64,000 nt of DNA from contig NC_088098.1 of the NCBI RefSeq assembly GCF_036370855.1, forward strand, positions 198,199,773 through 198,263,772, given 5' to 3'. The DNA comes from Dromaius novaehollandiae. Its lineage: Eukaryota; Chordata; Aves; Casuariiformes; Dromaiidae. Position 1 is the stretch's first letter. Each line of letters opens with the position of its first letter. Under the pieces are notes generated by a model. That model was not told where the DNA came from. It saw only the letters and a program-made list of their open reading frames with translations, and ran no database searches. This document shows, one piece after another, positions 38,500 through 52,098 of this stretch. A program made the position numbers and the translations under genes.

Positions 38500-41177
38500 A
38501 GCGTAACTTCCTCTTGCTTGCTCTCACTTGGAGAGGACTACATGGAAGGAAAAGGAGTTGTATCCCAGTCAAACAGGAGCTTACTGTCCAAAAGCATTCC
38601 TGGGTCTGGACTCTACCTAGGCAGCTGGCACAGGAGAAGGCCTGTAGCAGGCAACTGAGGTACAGAGAGAGGTAAGAGTCTAGATATATTCTTGTTCTTG
38701 CTAATTACTGCTGGCTATTTTTAATCAGGTATCTCCTCAGTGGTGTTTGTCTAGGGAGGATATTTTCTGTCTATATCCAAATCTTCCCATCTACTCTAAG
38801 AAGAGCCAAGATACCTGACTGGCTTTCTAAACAGCCTCATTAAGGTCAAGCACTCCATTTTTAGATGTAGTGTTACTTAATTTTATGGGTCTACTTAGCA
38901 CATATTTGGAAGGACTTAGACACTTTATTCTGGATGTTTAAATTGCATATTCAGATCCCAAGGCAATCCTCAAAACTTCTCTCAGCTACTGCATAATTCC
39001 ACAGACACCTACATTTCTGTAGGTAAAATCTAGGAATCTAACTTTCATTTAAGTCCTCATGCCACCAAGACCAGACCATGGCCCAGTAGAATTATTTCTA
39101 TGAGGCCTCTACTACTCCAAGAATCTTCCTCAATTGAAGCATTCCAAGAGGTGCAGGGGAAGGAGGTACTTAAACATGCAACTTAGATGTTTGGGCAGAC
39201 ACTTGTTACATTTGAAACCCTGTTTTTAAGTCTCTACTAGGCCCTAAAGTCTTAATGAATTTTGTGAAGGGAAACTAGGTATCTTATTTAGGTATAAGAA
39301 CTCCACGAAGGGAATTCAAAAATAACAATATTATTTTAAAGGTAGAGGTGCTTCAGTTTTGAGGTGTAGACTTCTTTATTACAGTTCTTCCATACTAGTT
39401 GGAAGTAAATGCAAGCACCTCTCTTCTTTCTGGATGAGTCATGAATGCAATCTATTAGACTCAAAAGGACTCTATATATTTCCTTTAAATTATGGAATGA
39501 AAAGACAGTTACTGACCACGGTATAATAGTATTGCTCTGTCTCCATTACTTAGCTATAAAAAGATATGTTCCAACACACTTGTCACTTCATTTCCAATAA
39601 AGCAGCCTGTCTTGAAATTCAGCATTTGGACTAGAAAGCCAGCAGAATGTGTAATTCAGAAGGCTGTTTGTGCCAGCATTGTTTGCAGTACTGCTCTAAA
39701 TCTGAATAGCAGAGAATGTGGCCTCAATTCACACAATACAAGTTGAAAAGTTATGAGCATTAACAGCTTTACAGTCAGCTCCTTGAAACATGCAACTACA
39801 TTTGAAGTTGATGGGTTTTTTTGAAGCTGTATTCCCTATATTTAATGCTGCATCCTGTGGCACTTTCTATCACATTCATCCAGCATATCACATTCACGTG
39901 GCACAGCATAACCACTAAGCTAAAAATAGCAGAAGACTAATAAATCAGATGGTGAAAGTGTGGAGATAAGGCTTGAGGTGAGTAAATAGGGTCTATTACC
40001 TGTAACTTGGTTCTCATTACCTTAATCTGGAAAGGAAGTATAATTTCTAATAGAAAACAGAAACATATATTACTTAAAATTGCACTCTAAAAGTTCATAT
40101 TGAAATGCCTTTCAATACGCAACTCCCTGTGTTCCACAGCATAGAATGAAATGGAATATTTATAAGACATTACAGATTTGCAATTCATTGGGTAAACTCT
40201 TCTCAGCTCCTTCACAATAGAATGTGTGTACTTTGCTTACACTGACATTTAAGATTACCCTTGAAAATGACCTTTATCCAGTGAGAGCTTTGTCAATTAT
40301 TCTTCTCTGGCTATGTCTTAAGTTAGCACCTGCACTGTAGACACATACATTTGCTTCTTGATCCTCCTAGGAAGCCCTCCAAAGAATGATTTCTATCTCT
40401 AATTTCTGGCTTGACACTGATTGTGGGTGGTAAAGACAGCAAAAATAATATAGGAACAACCAAGTTCTATTATAATGGAAAAAAACGCATTTCTAAAAAT
40501 GGAATCAACATGTAAAAGCCGATGTCCTGAGCTCATTCTGTCTTCAAATGCAAGCAGACGCTATCTCACTATAAGTAAAAATTAAATATCAAGGAGAAAA
40601 TTAAAAGAAGCAACATAATAAAGTCTCCTTCTCATTTACCAGCCTCAGTTTGAAAATTCAGTCACCAAGATACAGACAGTGTTCATGAAAGTTGTAATTA
40701 GCTTCTGATATTCTCTGATGGTTAGCCTCATCGGAGAAGAAACACTATGAAAAGAAATTATGATAGAAAGTAGCAGACTGCCAAGGTATGAAAGTACAAA
40801 ATTGTCCTTGTTGTTGAAGATGTCCTCTTTCATTTAATTTTTCTTTGAACTGACAGATAAAATGAAATACAAGTTTGTCACGGACTGAATGCATATTGAG
40901 TTTATCACCTTATCATAATCAACATATTATAAAGTAATTTGGGATGCTCCAAATTGCATATAGCAATGCTGAAACACTATCCCAGGATTAAGGAGCTCTG
41001 GAACATGAAAAGTACTTTATAGTGATTTTCTCACCTCAAACTGCTCATTAATTATACAGAACTTTGCACATTTCCAAATGTCTCTTACTAGTCCGTTTCC
41101 TCAGACTGACACTAGTTTCTAAAAATCTTGACTAATTACAGGTCTATGATCTGCTTCAGATAACCAACTCTTACTGT
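38500..41177 (-). other. SGCG intron 6, near exon 6: no recognised feature
   Basis: AT-rich intron without recognisable exons or transposons up to inverted repeat arm B. Confidence 0.55.
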
Positions 41178-41350
41178 AACATATCATAGAACATCACACT
41201 TAAGTGTTCAAAAATTGTAAAATAGAAGTTTATAGGAAAACTATATTACATGACTTTAACTATTCATAATGTAATGCATCAGCAACAAGTCATCTCATAA
41301 AAAATTTCAAAATCGCAGAGCAATAAATAATTTCCCTTCAAAACAATAAT
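41178..41350 (-). repeat. Inverted repeat arm B (173 bp)
   Basis: Reverse complement partner of 31,099-31,271 with about 95% identity and equal length. It ends only about 140 bp from the 5' donor of SGCG intron 6 (exon 6 ends at 41,489). In the SGCG pre-mRNA the two arms could pair into a long stem enclosing about 9.9 kb. Confidence 0.93.
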
Positions 41351-41488
41351 TTATAAATATCACATAGGAAAGAAAAAAGGTTATTAGCAGTTCTGTAAAT
41401 GTTGTTGAAAATCCCTAGGTCTGAAAAATATGAATATGTATAACAAACCATATTTACTTATTAGATTTTTTTATGTAGAAGTTCTTAC

Positions 41489-41561
41489 CTAAGCTGTTTA
41501 AAAGCCTCTGCCTTCACAAGTGGTGTTTCTACAGAGTGCTCAAAAAGTGCTCCTTCGGGCC
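41489..41561 (-). CDS. SGCG: Gamma-sarcoglycan exon 6
   Basis: This 73-nt minus-strand exon has the human exon 6 length (from memory). It is flanked by a gtttttcag acceptor and a CTTAG|gtaag donor. It begins with two bases completing a Gly codon, reads [15 protein letters not shown] and then KAEAFKQL, and ends with two bases of the Arg codon finished in exon 7. It belongs to the extracellular domain. The end of the exon (KAEAFKQLR) differs most from the human sequence I remember (RADPFQDLR); the rest is nearly identical. Confidence 0.96.
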
Positions 41562-44113
41562 CTGAAAAACAAGAAAAAAACTATATTGTAAAGGTTCAAA
41601 TGTTGAAAAAATAGCTACACTGATTTATATGGCCACTCTGATATCAGAAATTAAAATATGAAAATATATACTGATGGTTAACAAGCAGCATCCCTGTAAG
41701 TCCTGCAGCAGCCCCGTCCTGCAGGTGTTCTTACAACGCACCTGATACACAGAGATCACTGAGAGCACTCAGAAAAGCAGCTAAACAACAACTACAGTAG
41801 GGTTGGAGTCTTTCACTGTTTGCTTATCAGTTTTGTGGATAAAGTGCACATCCAAAATTTGGGAGGCCTAGGCTTAGTGCTTTTCTCTGTCTCATCGGAT
41901 TCATGTATCTAATCACTTTTCAGGTACGGATGCAGCAAGGCAAGATGTTTTAATTTAATGCGATATTATAAATGATTGCTTTTTATTGGCTGCTCTTTAA
42001 ATTAAAACAGACGATTATCCTCAAGAAAGAATTCTGGGTTGGCATATTGCAAATATATGGACGCAACTTTCTATAGTTATTTCTGTTTAAATTAGGTATC
42101 CACACTCCGGAAAGATTAGAATTATTCACCACATTTTGGGGCTTAGCATTCTCTATTGGCTCTGTTTTGTCTCTTTTTTGCTGTGTGTTTTGGTTCTTAG
42201 ACAGGTAGTTATCTCAGTATGTACTATATAGAGAACCTAAACAACTAACTCAGGGTTTTGAGAACCTTGAGAACCAAGCTACGAAGTCCATTTTCAGCTT
42301 TTTACCAGATACAGCCCTAAATTGTCATGCATCCATTTTGGAAATTCTGTAGCAGGCAAGAGGGTATGAGCGTGCAGATAGCTGCATGCTGCTGAATATA
42401 CTCACATGCACACACATGCTTGTTTAAATACTAGTGTATCTGCATAATTTGTAGTAATTAACATTTTAAATGCAAATATACATGCAGGCAAAGAAAAAAA
42501 TAGTTTTTCTTGCTTTGTTTCTGGAAGACCCGATGATATTGGGATGAGGAAATGAAAGTATTTGTGGAATCAGATAGCCAGAAGGAAAGATAAGGAGAAA
42601 TGGATGATTAATAAGCAGATGTGGAATAAAGGGAAAAAGACAATGAAAATCAGTGGGGGCAATCACAGAAAGCATCAAAGGTAAGAAGAAAAAAGTGAAA
42701 TCAAGAGATGACATTAAAAGTGAATACATTAGTGACTTTCCTGTGAAATGTACTGCTGAGCTAACTGATAAGAAGACCATCACTTCAGGTGGCCTGGAGG
42801 GATGTTCTCAAAATGCTCTAAGAAAGCATTAAAGGTGGCACTTTCTGAGAAAGACTCTAACTAAAACCACAGTTCCTGAGAATGAAATCTGCTTAGCTTG
42901 GATGGAAGGGCAGTAAACAAGATATAAAAATCACCATACTAAACCACTTAACCGAAGCACAGATTTCTAAGCTACCTTTCAAGCTTCCTTTTAAATTTTA
43001 TTTGGCTGTTAATTTCCTCATCATCTATTTAAATTGATTAATCTTTTTGGAATCTGCTAACTGGCATGAATATAACACTATTCATTAAATCAGTCAGGAT
43101 TTTAAGTCTTCTTTGTTAACATTAAGATTATTTTGCTAGATAAACCTAGTATCTGGCTGGCCATGGTTAATTGTTCTCTTGCTCTTGCTATTGTCTTGGC
43201 TAGTGTTACAAGGTGGAAACCCTACACACCAGAGGTAATGAAAAACCTCAAGGAATTAAAGAAGTTTGTCAGAAGCTGCTGGTAGAACTGAGATATTTTA
43301 CAGGAATATGCTGATCTGTCAAAATTTCTGACTTTTACTTTGTTTGCCAACTAGAAATGGCAGAGTTCAATTATTTCTCGGATGAGCAGAGATTGCCTCA
43401 TATGTGGTTCTTCTGACTGATAGTGTGGTCCTCAGAGAATGTGTTGTGATCCCTCATTACCCTTCATTCCCACTATGACCTACTTGACAATTCTTAGTGA
43501 AGCAAATATTTCACTATCATCTTCCTCACCTAGATTTTTGTATTACGTTTATAGCGAATAAGTTGTGATTTCAGTGAAGTATATGCTGCCACACTGTTAC
43601 TTGTACTAACAAAAGATTTATCAGTAAATTTAAATACTCTCGAGATGCATGATTTATCAGGGGACATAGTTTGATCTTAATATCTTTCCATTGTAGTTCT
43701 GGGAAGTCTTTAAGTATGTTTACATTAGGACATTAAAAAAAAAACTTTGGGCCCCAAAAGGGTGGATTTACAGAGTGATATACTTGGTTCTAAAGATTTG
43801 CTGTTCATCTTATATAGATCTGGGGGCGGGGAGGGGGTACTTTGGACCACTTTAGTCCTGTGGACTTCATGTGTATTTGCAGTCTTGATGTACTAAATGT
43901 ACTCTTAGAGCACATTTTTCTGTTCGGTTTCATCTAAAAGGAATCCACTTCATGCACTTCCTGACTCCTTTGCAACATAAACCAGTGGGAAGCAAGAACT
44001 GACAGAACTGTCAGATCTGCACCAGAAGTACAGTCCTGATCGAAGTAAATGCTAAAGTAGATGCTCATTTTAAATAGTTGACTGTAGAAGGCATTTCTAA
44101 ATTTCTTCTCCCT
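41562..44113 (-). other. SGCG intron 5, left part: no recognised feature
   Basis: AT-rich intron. It has one short G-rich stretch, gggggcggggaggggg, at 43,822-43,837. No exon or transposon is recognised. Confidence 0.55.
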
Positions 44114-44132
44114 CCCCCCCCCCCCCCCCCCC
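44114..44132. repeat. Poly-C tract of 19 bases
   Basis: An uninterrupted run of 19 C on the plus strand (G19 on the SGCG transcript strand), preceded by ctccctc. It could form a G-quadruplex on one strand and an i-motif on the other. The exact length is a likely sequencing or assembly uncertainty. The overlapping open frames on both strands that read poly-Pro or poly-Gly here are artefacts of the tract. Confidence 0.95.
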
Positions 44133-44779
44133 AGTTCCTTTTTCTTATTCATGCTCGCAAAACTGCTGGCTATAGCAGTGCTGATGATAAATGGACAAAT
44201 AAATGCATGCATCTACATAGCAGCATACTTCCACTTGAGTGTGGTTTGGAATCCATTTCCTTTTCCTTCATACAATTTAAATTTTTCAGAATTTTAAGTA
44301 CCAGCTTAGCTGTACTGTGTAGTAGGATGCGGTATAGTGATGATGTGATACAAATGAATTTCCATCATTGGATAAGCTGCATAGCTTCTTATAATGCCAG
44401 TTGTGTGAAACTACATAGTCTGAAATTTCATGCCTTGAGGAATGGCTGCATTTCCTTACACATAATGGTCACTGCGATAAAATTTGTACTAGTTTCTTGA
44501 CATCTAAATAATAGCATCCCATAAGGGTGTTTGTGTGGTTTCTGGATACAGATCCACTTCAACCTTGTTTTAAGGTCTGTAGGAAAGGCTGGACATTTGG
44601 TAGTGCTGGCATTCTGGAGAGAAAGATGGTTATCAATACTTCTAGATATGTGCACTGTCTGGTTTCCATAGCCCTAGTCGCACAGGTATATGAATACTTT
44701 ACTGTATAACTTTTTGTAAGATCTACCTGACTGAAAGTCTTATGTTTTCATTTATCTAACTATTTTCATGCTGTGAGGC
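44133..44779 (-). other. SGCG intron 5 between poly-C tract and CR1: no recognised feature
   Basis: Ordinary AT-rich intron sequence without recognisable structure. Confidence 0.55.
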
Positions 44780-46815
44780 TGTTCTGACTTCATAAACATA
44801 GAATATCTGACTCGCTCCTGTACCCCCAGGTCTTTTCGTGCAAAGCTGCTTTCCAGTTGGTCAGTCCACAGCGGGTACTGGTGCATGGGGTTATTCCTCC
44901 CCAGGTGGAGGACATAAAATCTCCTTTTGCTGTAGTTCATGAGGTTCCTGTTTGCCCATTTCTACAGCCTGTTGAGGTCTCTCTAAATGGTAGCACAACC
45001 CAGAGTGGTCTGTCAGCCACTCCTCCCAGTTTTGTATCATCTGCAAACTTGCTGCACCATCCAATCCTCCGGGTCATTAATGGAGATGTTAAACAGTACT
45101 GGCCCCAGTATCAGTTCCAGAGGTACAACATTTGTGACTGGCCTCCAGCTGAACCTGGTGCTGTTGATCACAACCCTTTGAGCCTGGCAGTTCTGCTAGT
45201 TTTCAGTCCACTTCACTGTTCACTTATATAGTTTGGACTTCGGGACACAGTGTCGAAAACCCAGTTAAAGTCAAGATGAACAACATCCACTGTTTCCCCT
45301 TATCCACTGAGCTAGTCATTTTATTTTAGAGGACTATCAAGTTGGTCAGGCAAGGTTTCCCTTTCATAAATCCATGATGACTACTCCCAGTCACCTTCTT
45401 GTCCTTCATATATTTGGCACTAGCTTCCAGGAGGATTTGCTCCATCATCTTTCCACGGATTCAGGTGAGGCTGACTGGCCCACAGTTCCCTGGCTTCTCT
45501 TTCTTGCCCTTCTCGAAGACAGGAATGGCATTTGCTTTCTTCCAATCTTCAGGAACCTCCCCCAGTCACCACGACCTTTCAGAGATCATCAAGAGTGGCC
45601 TCACAATGACATTGGCCAGCTCCCTCAGCATTCATGGGTGCAGCCCATCAGGTCCCATGAACCATGTCTATGTCCAGTTTGTTTAAATGTTCCCTAAGCT
45701 GATCCTCCCCAGCTGAGGGTAAGTCTTCCTTGCTCCAGACTTTTCCACGGGTCTCAGGGGCCTGGGATTCCTGAAGGCCTGTCTTAACAGTTAAGACCAA
45801 GGCAAAGGAGGCAGCGAGTACCTCATCCCTTTCCTTGCCCTTTGTCATTAAGTCCCCTGCCCCAGGCGTTTTCCCTAGTCTTCCTTTTGCTGCTGATAGA
45901 TCTGTAGAAGGCCTTTTGTTGCCCTTCATGTCCCTCACCTGATTCAACTCCAGGAGACCTTTGTCTTCCCTAATCCCACCCCTGCACACTCTGGCAGTGT
46001 CTCTGTATTCCTCCTGCATGACCTGACCCTGCTTCCACCTCCTGTATGCTTCCCTTTATGTGTGAGTTTAGTCAGGAGCTCCCTGGTCATTCATGCAAAG
46101 CCTCTTGCCACCTTTGCTTGACTTCCTGCAGATGGGGATGGGCTGGTCTTGACCTTGGAGAAGGTGATCCTTGAAAACCTACCAGATCTCCCGGACGCCC
46201 TTCGTCACAGGACGGTGTCACATGGGATTTTTCCAAGCAGATCCCGGAACAGGTGAAAGTATGCTCTCCAGGACTGTGATCCTGATTTTTGCCTTGTTCC
46301 CTCCTTTCAGGATCCTGAACTTCACCATCTCACAGGCTCTGCAGCCAAGACTGCCACCAGCCTTCACATCCTCAACCAGTTCTTTCTCGTTTGTAAGCAG
46401 GAGGTCCAGCAGAGCACCTATCCTAACTGGCTCCTCAGTCACCTGTGTTATGAAGTTATCATCAACGTACTCCAAAAACCTCCTGGATAGCTTGTGCCCT
46501 TCTGTGTTTCCATTAACCATTCCAGGTTAAAGTCCTCCATGTAGGCCAGAGCCTGTCAATATGAGGCTTTTTCAAGTCGTGAATCTTACGTCTTCTACTC
46601 ATCTCATCTTCTACTCATCCTCATCTACTTCTTCCTCACCTTCCTCTGCTCTGTAGCAGACACTCACCACAACCTAGCTCACAAGCTTTCAACTGACTCA
46701 TCATCTGTCCTGAGGCAAAGCACCATGCATTTCTCCTGCTCTCTCATGTAAAGGGCAATATACCTCTTCAGCTTCCCAGCCTGTCCTTCCTAAAAAGCTT
46801 CTATTCCAGTGAAGT
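44780..46815 (-). mobile_element. CR1 LINE, long degraded ORF2 fragment (endonuclease end plus reverse transcriptase)
   Basis: Reading the minus strand from 46,815 down to 44,780 follows CR1 ORF2 in order. At 46,520-46,218 is the end of the endonuclease domain (GHKLSRRFLEYVDDNFITQV, then GALLDLLLTNEKELVEDVKA). The linker follows at 46,019-45,648 (GLQESQAPETRGK, then WSKEDL). After that come the reverse transcriptase segments, with the catalytic FADD box at 45,047-45,036 (context SKFADDTKLGG) and the segment VLHLGRNNPMHQY at about 44,910-44,870. The frame is broken by several shifts and stops, so it is inactive. Both the 5' part and the 3' UTR with its short terminal repeat are missing. It has the same orientation as SGCG. 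Confidence 0.95.
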
Positions 46816-49800
46816 ATTTTGAGTGGCATATTTGTAAAACACCTTATCTGTTTGCATGTTACAGCATGTCATTACTGTAAGTAGGATTCTAAAATTAAAA
46901 GTACTGAGATAACCAGTGCATATTGGAGTAGCAGAAGTAACATTAATGGATATTCACAGTATCATGAAATAACATATCTAGTAACCATGTTTTCCTACAT
47001 ATAATCAAATATTTTGAATAATCAGATTAATAAAAGGTAAGTGAAACCTACTAGTTTAATCACATAGAAACAGTCTGTTATCTGTTTACAAAATAATAAA
47101 TAAAAATTTCAGAAGGAAAAGTCATCGGTCTCTAAAACTCAGTTGGTGAGTTTTATCTCCATCTCACCAGCATGGATGGACTCTGAAAATCTCTATTCTG
47201 TGCTTTTATACTCTGCCTGATTTTCATCTAATTCCTCTGTCATCTTCAGAAATCCATACAAGAATTACAACTCACTATCATCTACTAGCAGTTTTGAAAC
47301 GGATTCAAAGTAAAATTAAAGGTTGTAAGTATGGATATTTATATCAGTAGCTTAAGGGGAAAATATGCAAGAAATTCAGTTGCACTCTCTCTCATGTATT
47401 CTCTATCCCACTCCTTAGCAGAACATCAAGAAACTGAAGTAGAAGAGCATGAAAGGCAAGCACAAAATACCAAGGTTCTCTCACAGATGAATTAAATGCC
47501 ACCTTCTGTACTTCTTGCATCTATTTTGTATGCCATATAGCATAAAGTGTTCCATTATTAAATAAATTTATATCTTTGAATTGTAAATGAGATGGCAAGC
47601 CTCGTTGATAAAGGTAATAATATGGGTGTAATAAATTTCCACAGGCATTAAGCTTGATGTCACATGACATTTTGATTAAGAGATTAGAGCAATACAGATC
47701 ATCCTGGAATGCATTAAATGGATTAAAATTGGCTGATAGATCTTAAAACATAATTGTAAACAGAGAACCGTGAGTGAGGGGATGTGCGATTTGTGGGGCC
47801 CTATGTGATGTAACACTATCAAGGACTTGGAAGAAATAAAATAATTAGTGATGAAGTTTCAGATGACATAGACACTGGGAAAGAGGTGATAGGAATAAAA
47901 AGGACAAGTCAGTAATAAAGGAATATCTGAATTATTTTGCAAATGTGACTTTATCAGGTTAGCCAGGTTTAGACTTATCTCTCTATACATGAGCTCCCTA
48001 CCCAATTATTTAAGCCCCAACTAAATTATCTAATAATATTTTCTGATGCTGAATTTTTTTTGACAACATTCCCACACTTTATTATTTAGAAATCTTTTCT
48101 CGTGTAGTTAAGATTCAGAATGCCCTCCTGAACCTTGAAGCCACTTTTAAAGCCACCCTCAAACCTAGATCTGCAGTCTGCTCAAGAGTGGGCCAACAGG
48201 CCTCTGGAGGACATCTTCCAGTGCACATGGGGTGCTGCACGCCAAAGGTGCCCTCGTGATGTCTCAGTATGGGATGTGCAGACACAGTAAGCAAGTGCCT
48301 GTAACAGAGCTGGGAGCGCTTCTGTCTCACAGACTTTCTCAGATTCACTCTGAGACCAGTTTGTATACAGCCGTTTGTATTTCTCCTACAGTGCTTCTTA
48401 CACATAAGTTCACATTTAGCTATATAGAAATGAACAGTGTTTATTTGCATTTAAGATGTAGCTTGATAAGTTTAAAAAAGAGATTGTATAATGTACTTGT
48501 AAGTTTACAAAAAGCACCAAACAACCAATTTTGAACAGTATGATACTAAAAAAAAAACACAATGGGGCAATGTTTGTTGGAAAATGGCCCTAAATTGATT
48601 TCTTGTCTTCATTAACTATTTTATCTTTTGGATTATAAAGAAATAATACAAAATGATGGTATTAATATTACCATATATACCATATTTACTATTTTTATAG
48701 CATCTTATTTATAAACATAAAGTGCTTCTGTGATTCTGCAATTTACTCTAAAATATAGAAAACCAAGATATGTAATTTTTTAATGAGAGAATTGAAGTCA
48801 GCAAGTTTCATTAATCCCCTCCCCCAGCTATCAGGCCTATCTGCCTCTTAAAAGTCTAGCAAAATAATGCTTATGCATACCCTAAAATTGTCTCATACTT
48901 AACAGCTTCTGAGCATAAGCATTTAAATTAAATACACATCTTCACACTGCACTTCAGTGTTAGCTATTCAAACTGAAGACCTTTACATAGAACAGAGCAC
49001 AAGAAAATCATCTGCAATATTTGGCAAATACTCTGAGACTCTGAAAGGCAAGTAAGCAAAAGGGCAAGTAGTAAATGAAGGGAAGGTGATATAATGTTTC
49101 TCTATAAAGATATTGATCATTTCTGCATTGCCAGTTTTTCTGCAAGATGAGTGGAGAGTAAGCAAATATATTCTATTAATTTCTTGTGTTCCATTACACT
49201 TGTCATCAAAATATTAGCATTTACCACAGTCAAGGTATATAAATTATTTGTACTTGTTAAAAATAGTTTTTTGTGCAGTAGTTATGATCACTTTATAACT
49301 GCTTAATGTTAATTATTTTTCTCTTGTATATAACTTCATTTACTTGAGCCTATTTTCTCCTTTCTCTAGCTAGCTCTCTAGTTTGCAAGTTTGCAGAGCA
49401 GGCAAGGAAGTGGAAAACTATGGCTATGGACTCTAGCCAACTGTATGCAAGGACATCCAGGTGGTGCTGGGACTTCACTCCTCCTGCCATGACAATATTG
49501 TTAGTCATAAAGCAATCAGCTCTTGGCCAAAGCTACTGCACTTGTTACAAGGAGGATTTCATTGCCAACAATGCCAGCTGAATGTATAAAATGCTACCAG
49601 ATCAAAACACTGATATTAAGTACTTTCTTAGCAGGAGAATAAACGTCTGCAAAAGGTGCCGGTCAGCAGTGTAATTAGATTAGAGAGGATGTAATTGGAA
49701 TATGTGCTCCTCCAGGTATCGTTAAGGGTGGAATTCAGCTTCAGATTCACACACCTAAATTTAAGTGTCTACAATGCAGGTGTCAACATGTGAGGCAGAA

Positions 49801-51978
49801 TCTAGAATGTAGTTGCCTAAACATATGTATCTAGTGTCATCTAAAATACCATCGCATATCCTGCCTGGCCTCCAGCTGTCACTGCCAAAGGAAGGGAGTC
49901 TCTTTGGGGTTCTGTGATACGTCCCAGGGCCATGGTGGGAGCTTAGACACTTCACTTGCGTGTAGATATCTACACTGTAGACTCTTGAATGTAAATTCCT
50001 GAATCCTAGCCCAATTTCTTACATTATAGGGGCTGATCATGGGTTTTGCAATGTTCTCTTAGGAGAACAGAGAGAGAGAGAGTCTGTCACAATGTTATTG
50101 CAACAAATTTCTACCACGTGTCAAAACTTTTTGAACTGTAATAGTATGAGGCCAAATAGACCAAGCTTGTTGAGAAACGACAGTTCCTGAGGTTTTGGTT
50201 TAGCTTATTCTTAGACTTGTATTTTTGCTGAAACACTACAAATCACAATGGCATTTTCTCTCTGTTATATTATATTTTATTTGCAAAATTATCATGTTTT
50301 AAAAAGATTGTTACTGAGCTTTTCTTAGTTCACATAAATAATGAGAAGTAAAATCAAATAGTTCATTATATTGTACATAAAATACTGCAAAGCAGTTGTG
50401 AATTTTAAGCCTGAACTATCAAGTCCATCTCTTTGTGTATGCACTTTTCAAAACTTATTTTGCATTGATATTACTCTCTATCTAAAATATTAAAAAAATA
50501 GTTAACTCAGTACCCAAAGTATTACTAATTTATCCATCATGATAATAGTATCATTTATATCACAAACTTAATAAATTCATTTGAAGCATAGTAGGCATGA
50601 CTGTCCTTTCACTTTCATTAATTTTACACTGAAATAACTTCACTGACTTTAATGGATTTGCTTTTGACTTGTACTACAGTGTAAAAAGAAACAGGCAATG
50701 TGCCTTTCCACAGGAACTACCAAAGTAAATAATTATCCTTGCAATGTAAAGATGAACATTGGAGAAGTCAGAATATGTTTTAGCATAACAATTTCAACTC
50801 ATGTATGAATGATTTTTACTTACTTTGAGAAGAGAGAGACCTTTCCAAATCAGTTAAAAATTATGCAGTTTTTCATATCTTTGCTAAACATGCTTTTCTA
50901 TTAAAGTTTAGCATCCCCTCGGCAAACAATAATCATTTGATATGCTTTCCTGGTTAAACAAAGTTGTAATTTCAATTAGGTTAAAAAGTAAAAAACTCAA
51001 GATAAGACCCTCAGGAGTAAACATAATTTATTAACACATTTATTTTAACTTAAATTTGTCTTTGAAGTGCTAGTTGTATGCTTACTACCACATCTGTATT
51101 TGTGCACAGTGAAAAATTATGAATTGATCCATGAAAATCAAGACCTCAAGTTTCAGAGCACAAATAATTAGTGAAATAATTAGTGAAATATGATAGTAAT
51201 AATTAGGTTAAAAATATTGAAAATGAAATAGAAAACAAGTTACAGGATAATTTCAGTATGTTCTCTGATGAATTGTTCCAGTTTAAGTGAAACCACTCCT
51301 TGACATATGCATTTTAATGTAATCTTGCATCTGGAAAAGTTAGACTTTATCAGGTCATATGAAAGTAAATGGCTTTTCATGTGATAACTTTGACAGAGGC
51401 ATCTTACTTTACTCTGTAAATGGGTACTTTGATGATCTGTAGAAATAGTTTAAGACAAACTTGTCTTTTGACAGATGACATTTTAAATACTATAAATAAC
51501 ATTTTGCGATATGTGCTACAGGCAAAGGAGAAATACAATGGCTTTCACTTTGAAAGATAAAGCCATCACTTTTTATATCAGAGAAACTCTAAAAGTTTTT
51601 AACATCTAAAACTCAATACAACTGATTTCTCAGACAAGAATATGTAAGATTCTTTTAGTCACAATTAACAGTGTACACTGGAAATGTTAAATGATTCAGA
51701 AAAAAATGCGCAAGTACAATTCTCATCACTAACTGTATGGGCTTCATAATAAAATACATACACACACATGTATACATATAGATACATTAACACTTCTTAT
51801 TGATTATTTATTGAATAAAGGACAGAATATTATCTGATTTCTATTTTCTAATGAGGTGTTGTGTTAGTGAAAGCAAGACAGAACTTGTGTTCTCACACAG
51901 TGTTTTATTTAAAATATCATTTTAGCTGTGTTTTGTTGTGGTTATTAGGCAAGCATTTCTTAAAATTGTGTTACAAAC
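46816..51978 (-). other. SGCG intron 5, right part: mostly featureless
   Basis: AT-rich intron. Slightly GC-richer patches at about 48,110-48,330 and 49,700-50,040 may be old repeats, but I cannot name them. A 12-bp exact tandem duplication (aaataattagtg twice) lies at 51,162-51,185. No exon is recognised. Confidence 0.5.
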
Positions 51979-52098
51979 CTGTGACTCGAAGTTTATCTGT
52001 GCCAACTACAACCTCATTTTCATCCACTGTAAAAAGTGGCTTGCCATCCTTTGAGTTGATCTGAAATTGCTGACCATGAAATTCTACCATTTTAGGAC
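51979..52098 (-). CDS. SGCG: Gamma-sarcoglycan exon 5
   Basis: This 120-nt minus-strand exon has the human exon 5 length (from memory). It is flanked by a tgctttgcag acceptor and a CACAG|gtttgt donor. It starts with two bases that complete a Gly codon from exon 4, then reads [32 protein letters not shown] and TDKLRVT, and ends with one base of the Gly codon finished in exon 6. This is extracellular sarcoglycan sequence, nearly identical to mammals. From memory, the common human founder deletion 525delT lies in the region encoded by exons 5-6; no such break is present here. Confidence 0.97.

Noticed and set aside
44078..44500. Plus-strand open frame of 140 codons with a poly-Pro run.
   Set aside because: It is created by the poly-C tract, starts with TTG, and reads AT-rich intron otherwise.
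45374..45697. Plus-strand frames of about 100 codons between 44.8 and 46.5 kb.
   Set aside because: They are antisense to the CR1 ORF2 remnant on the minus strand.
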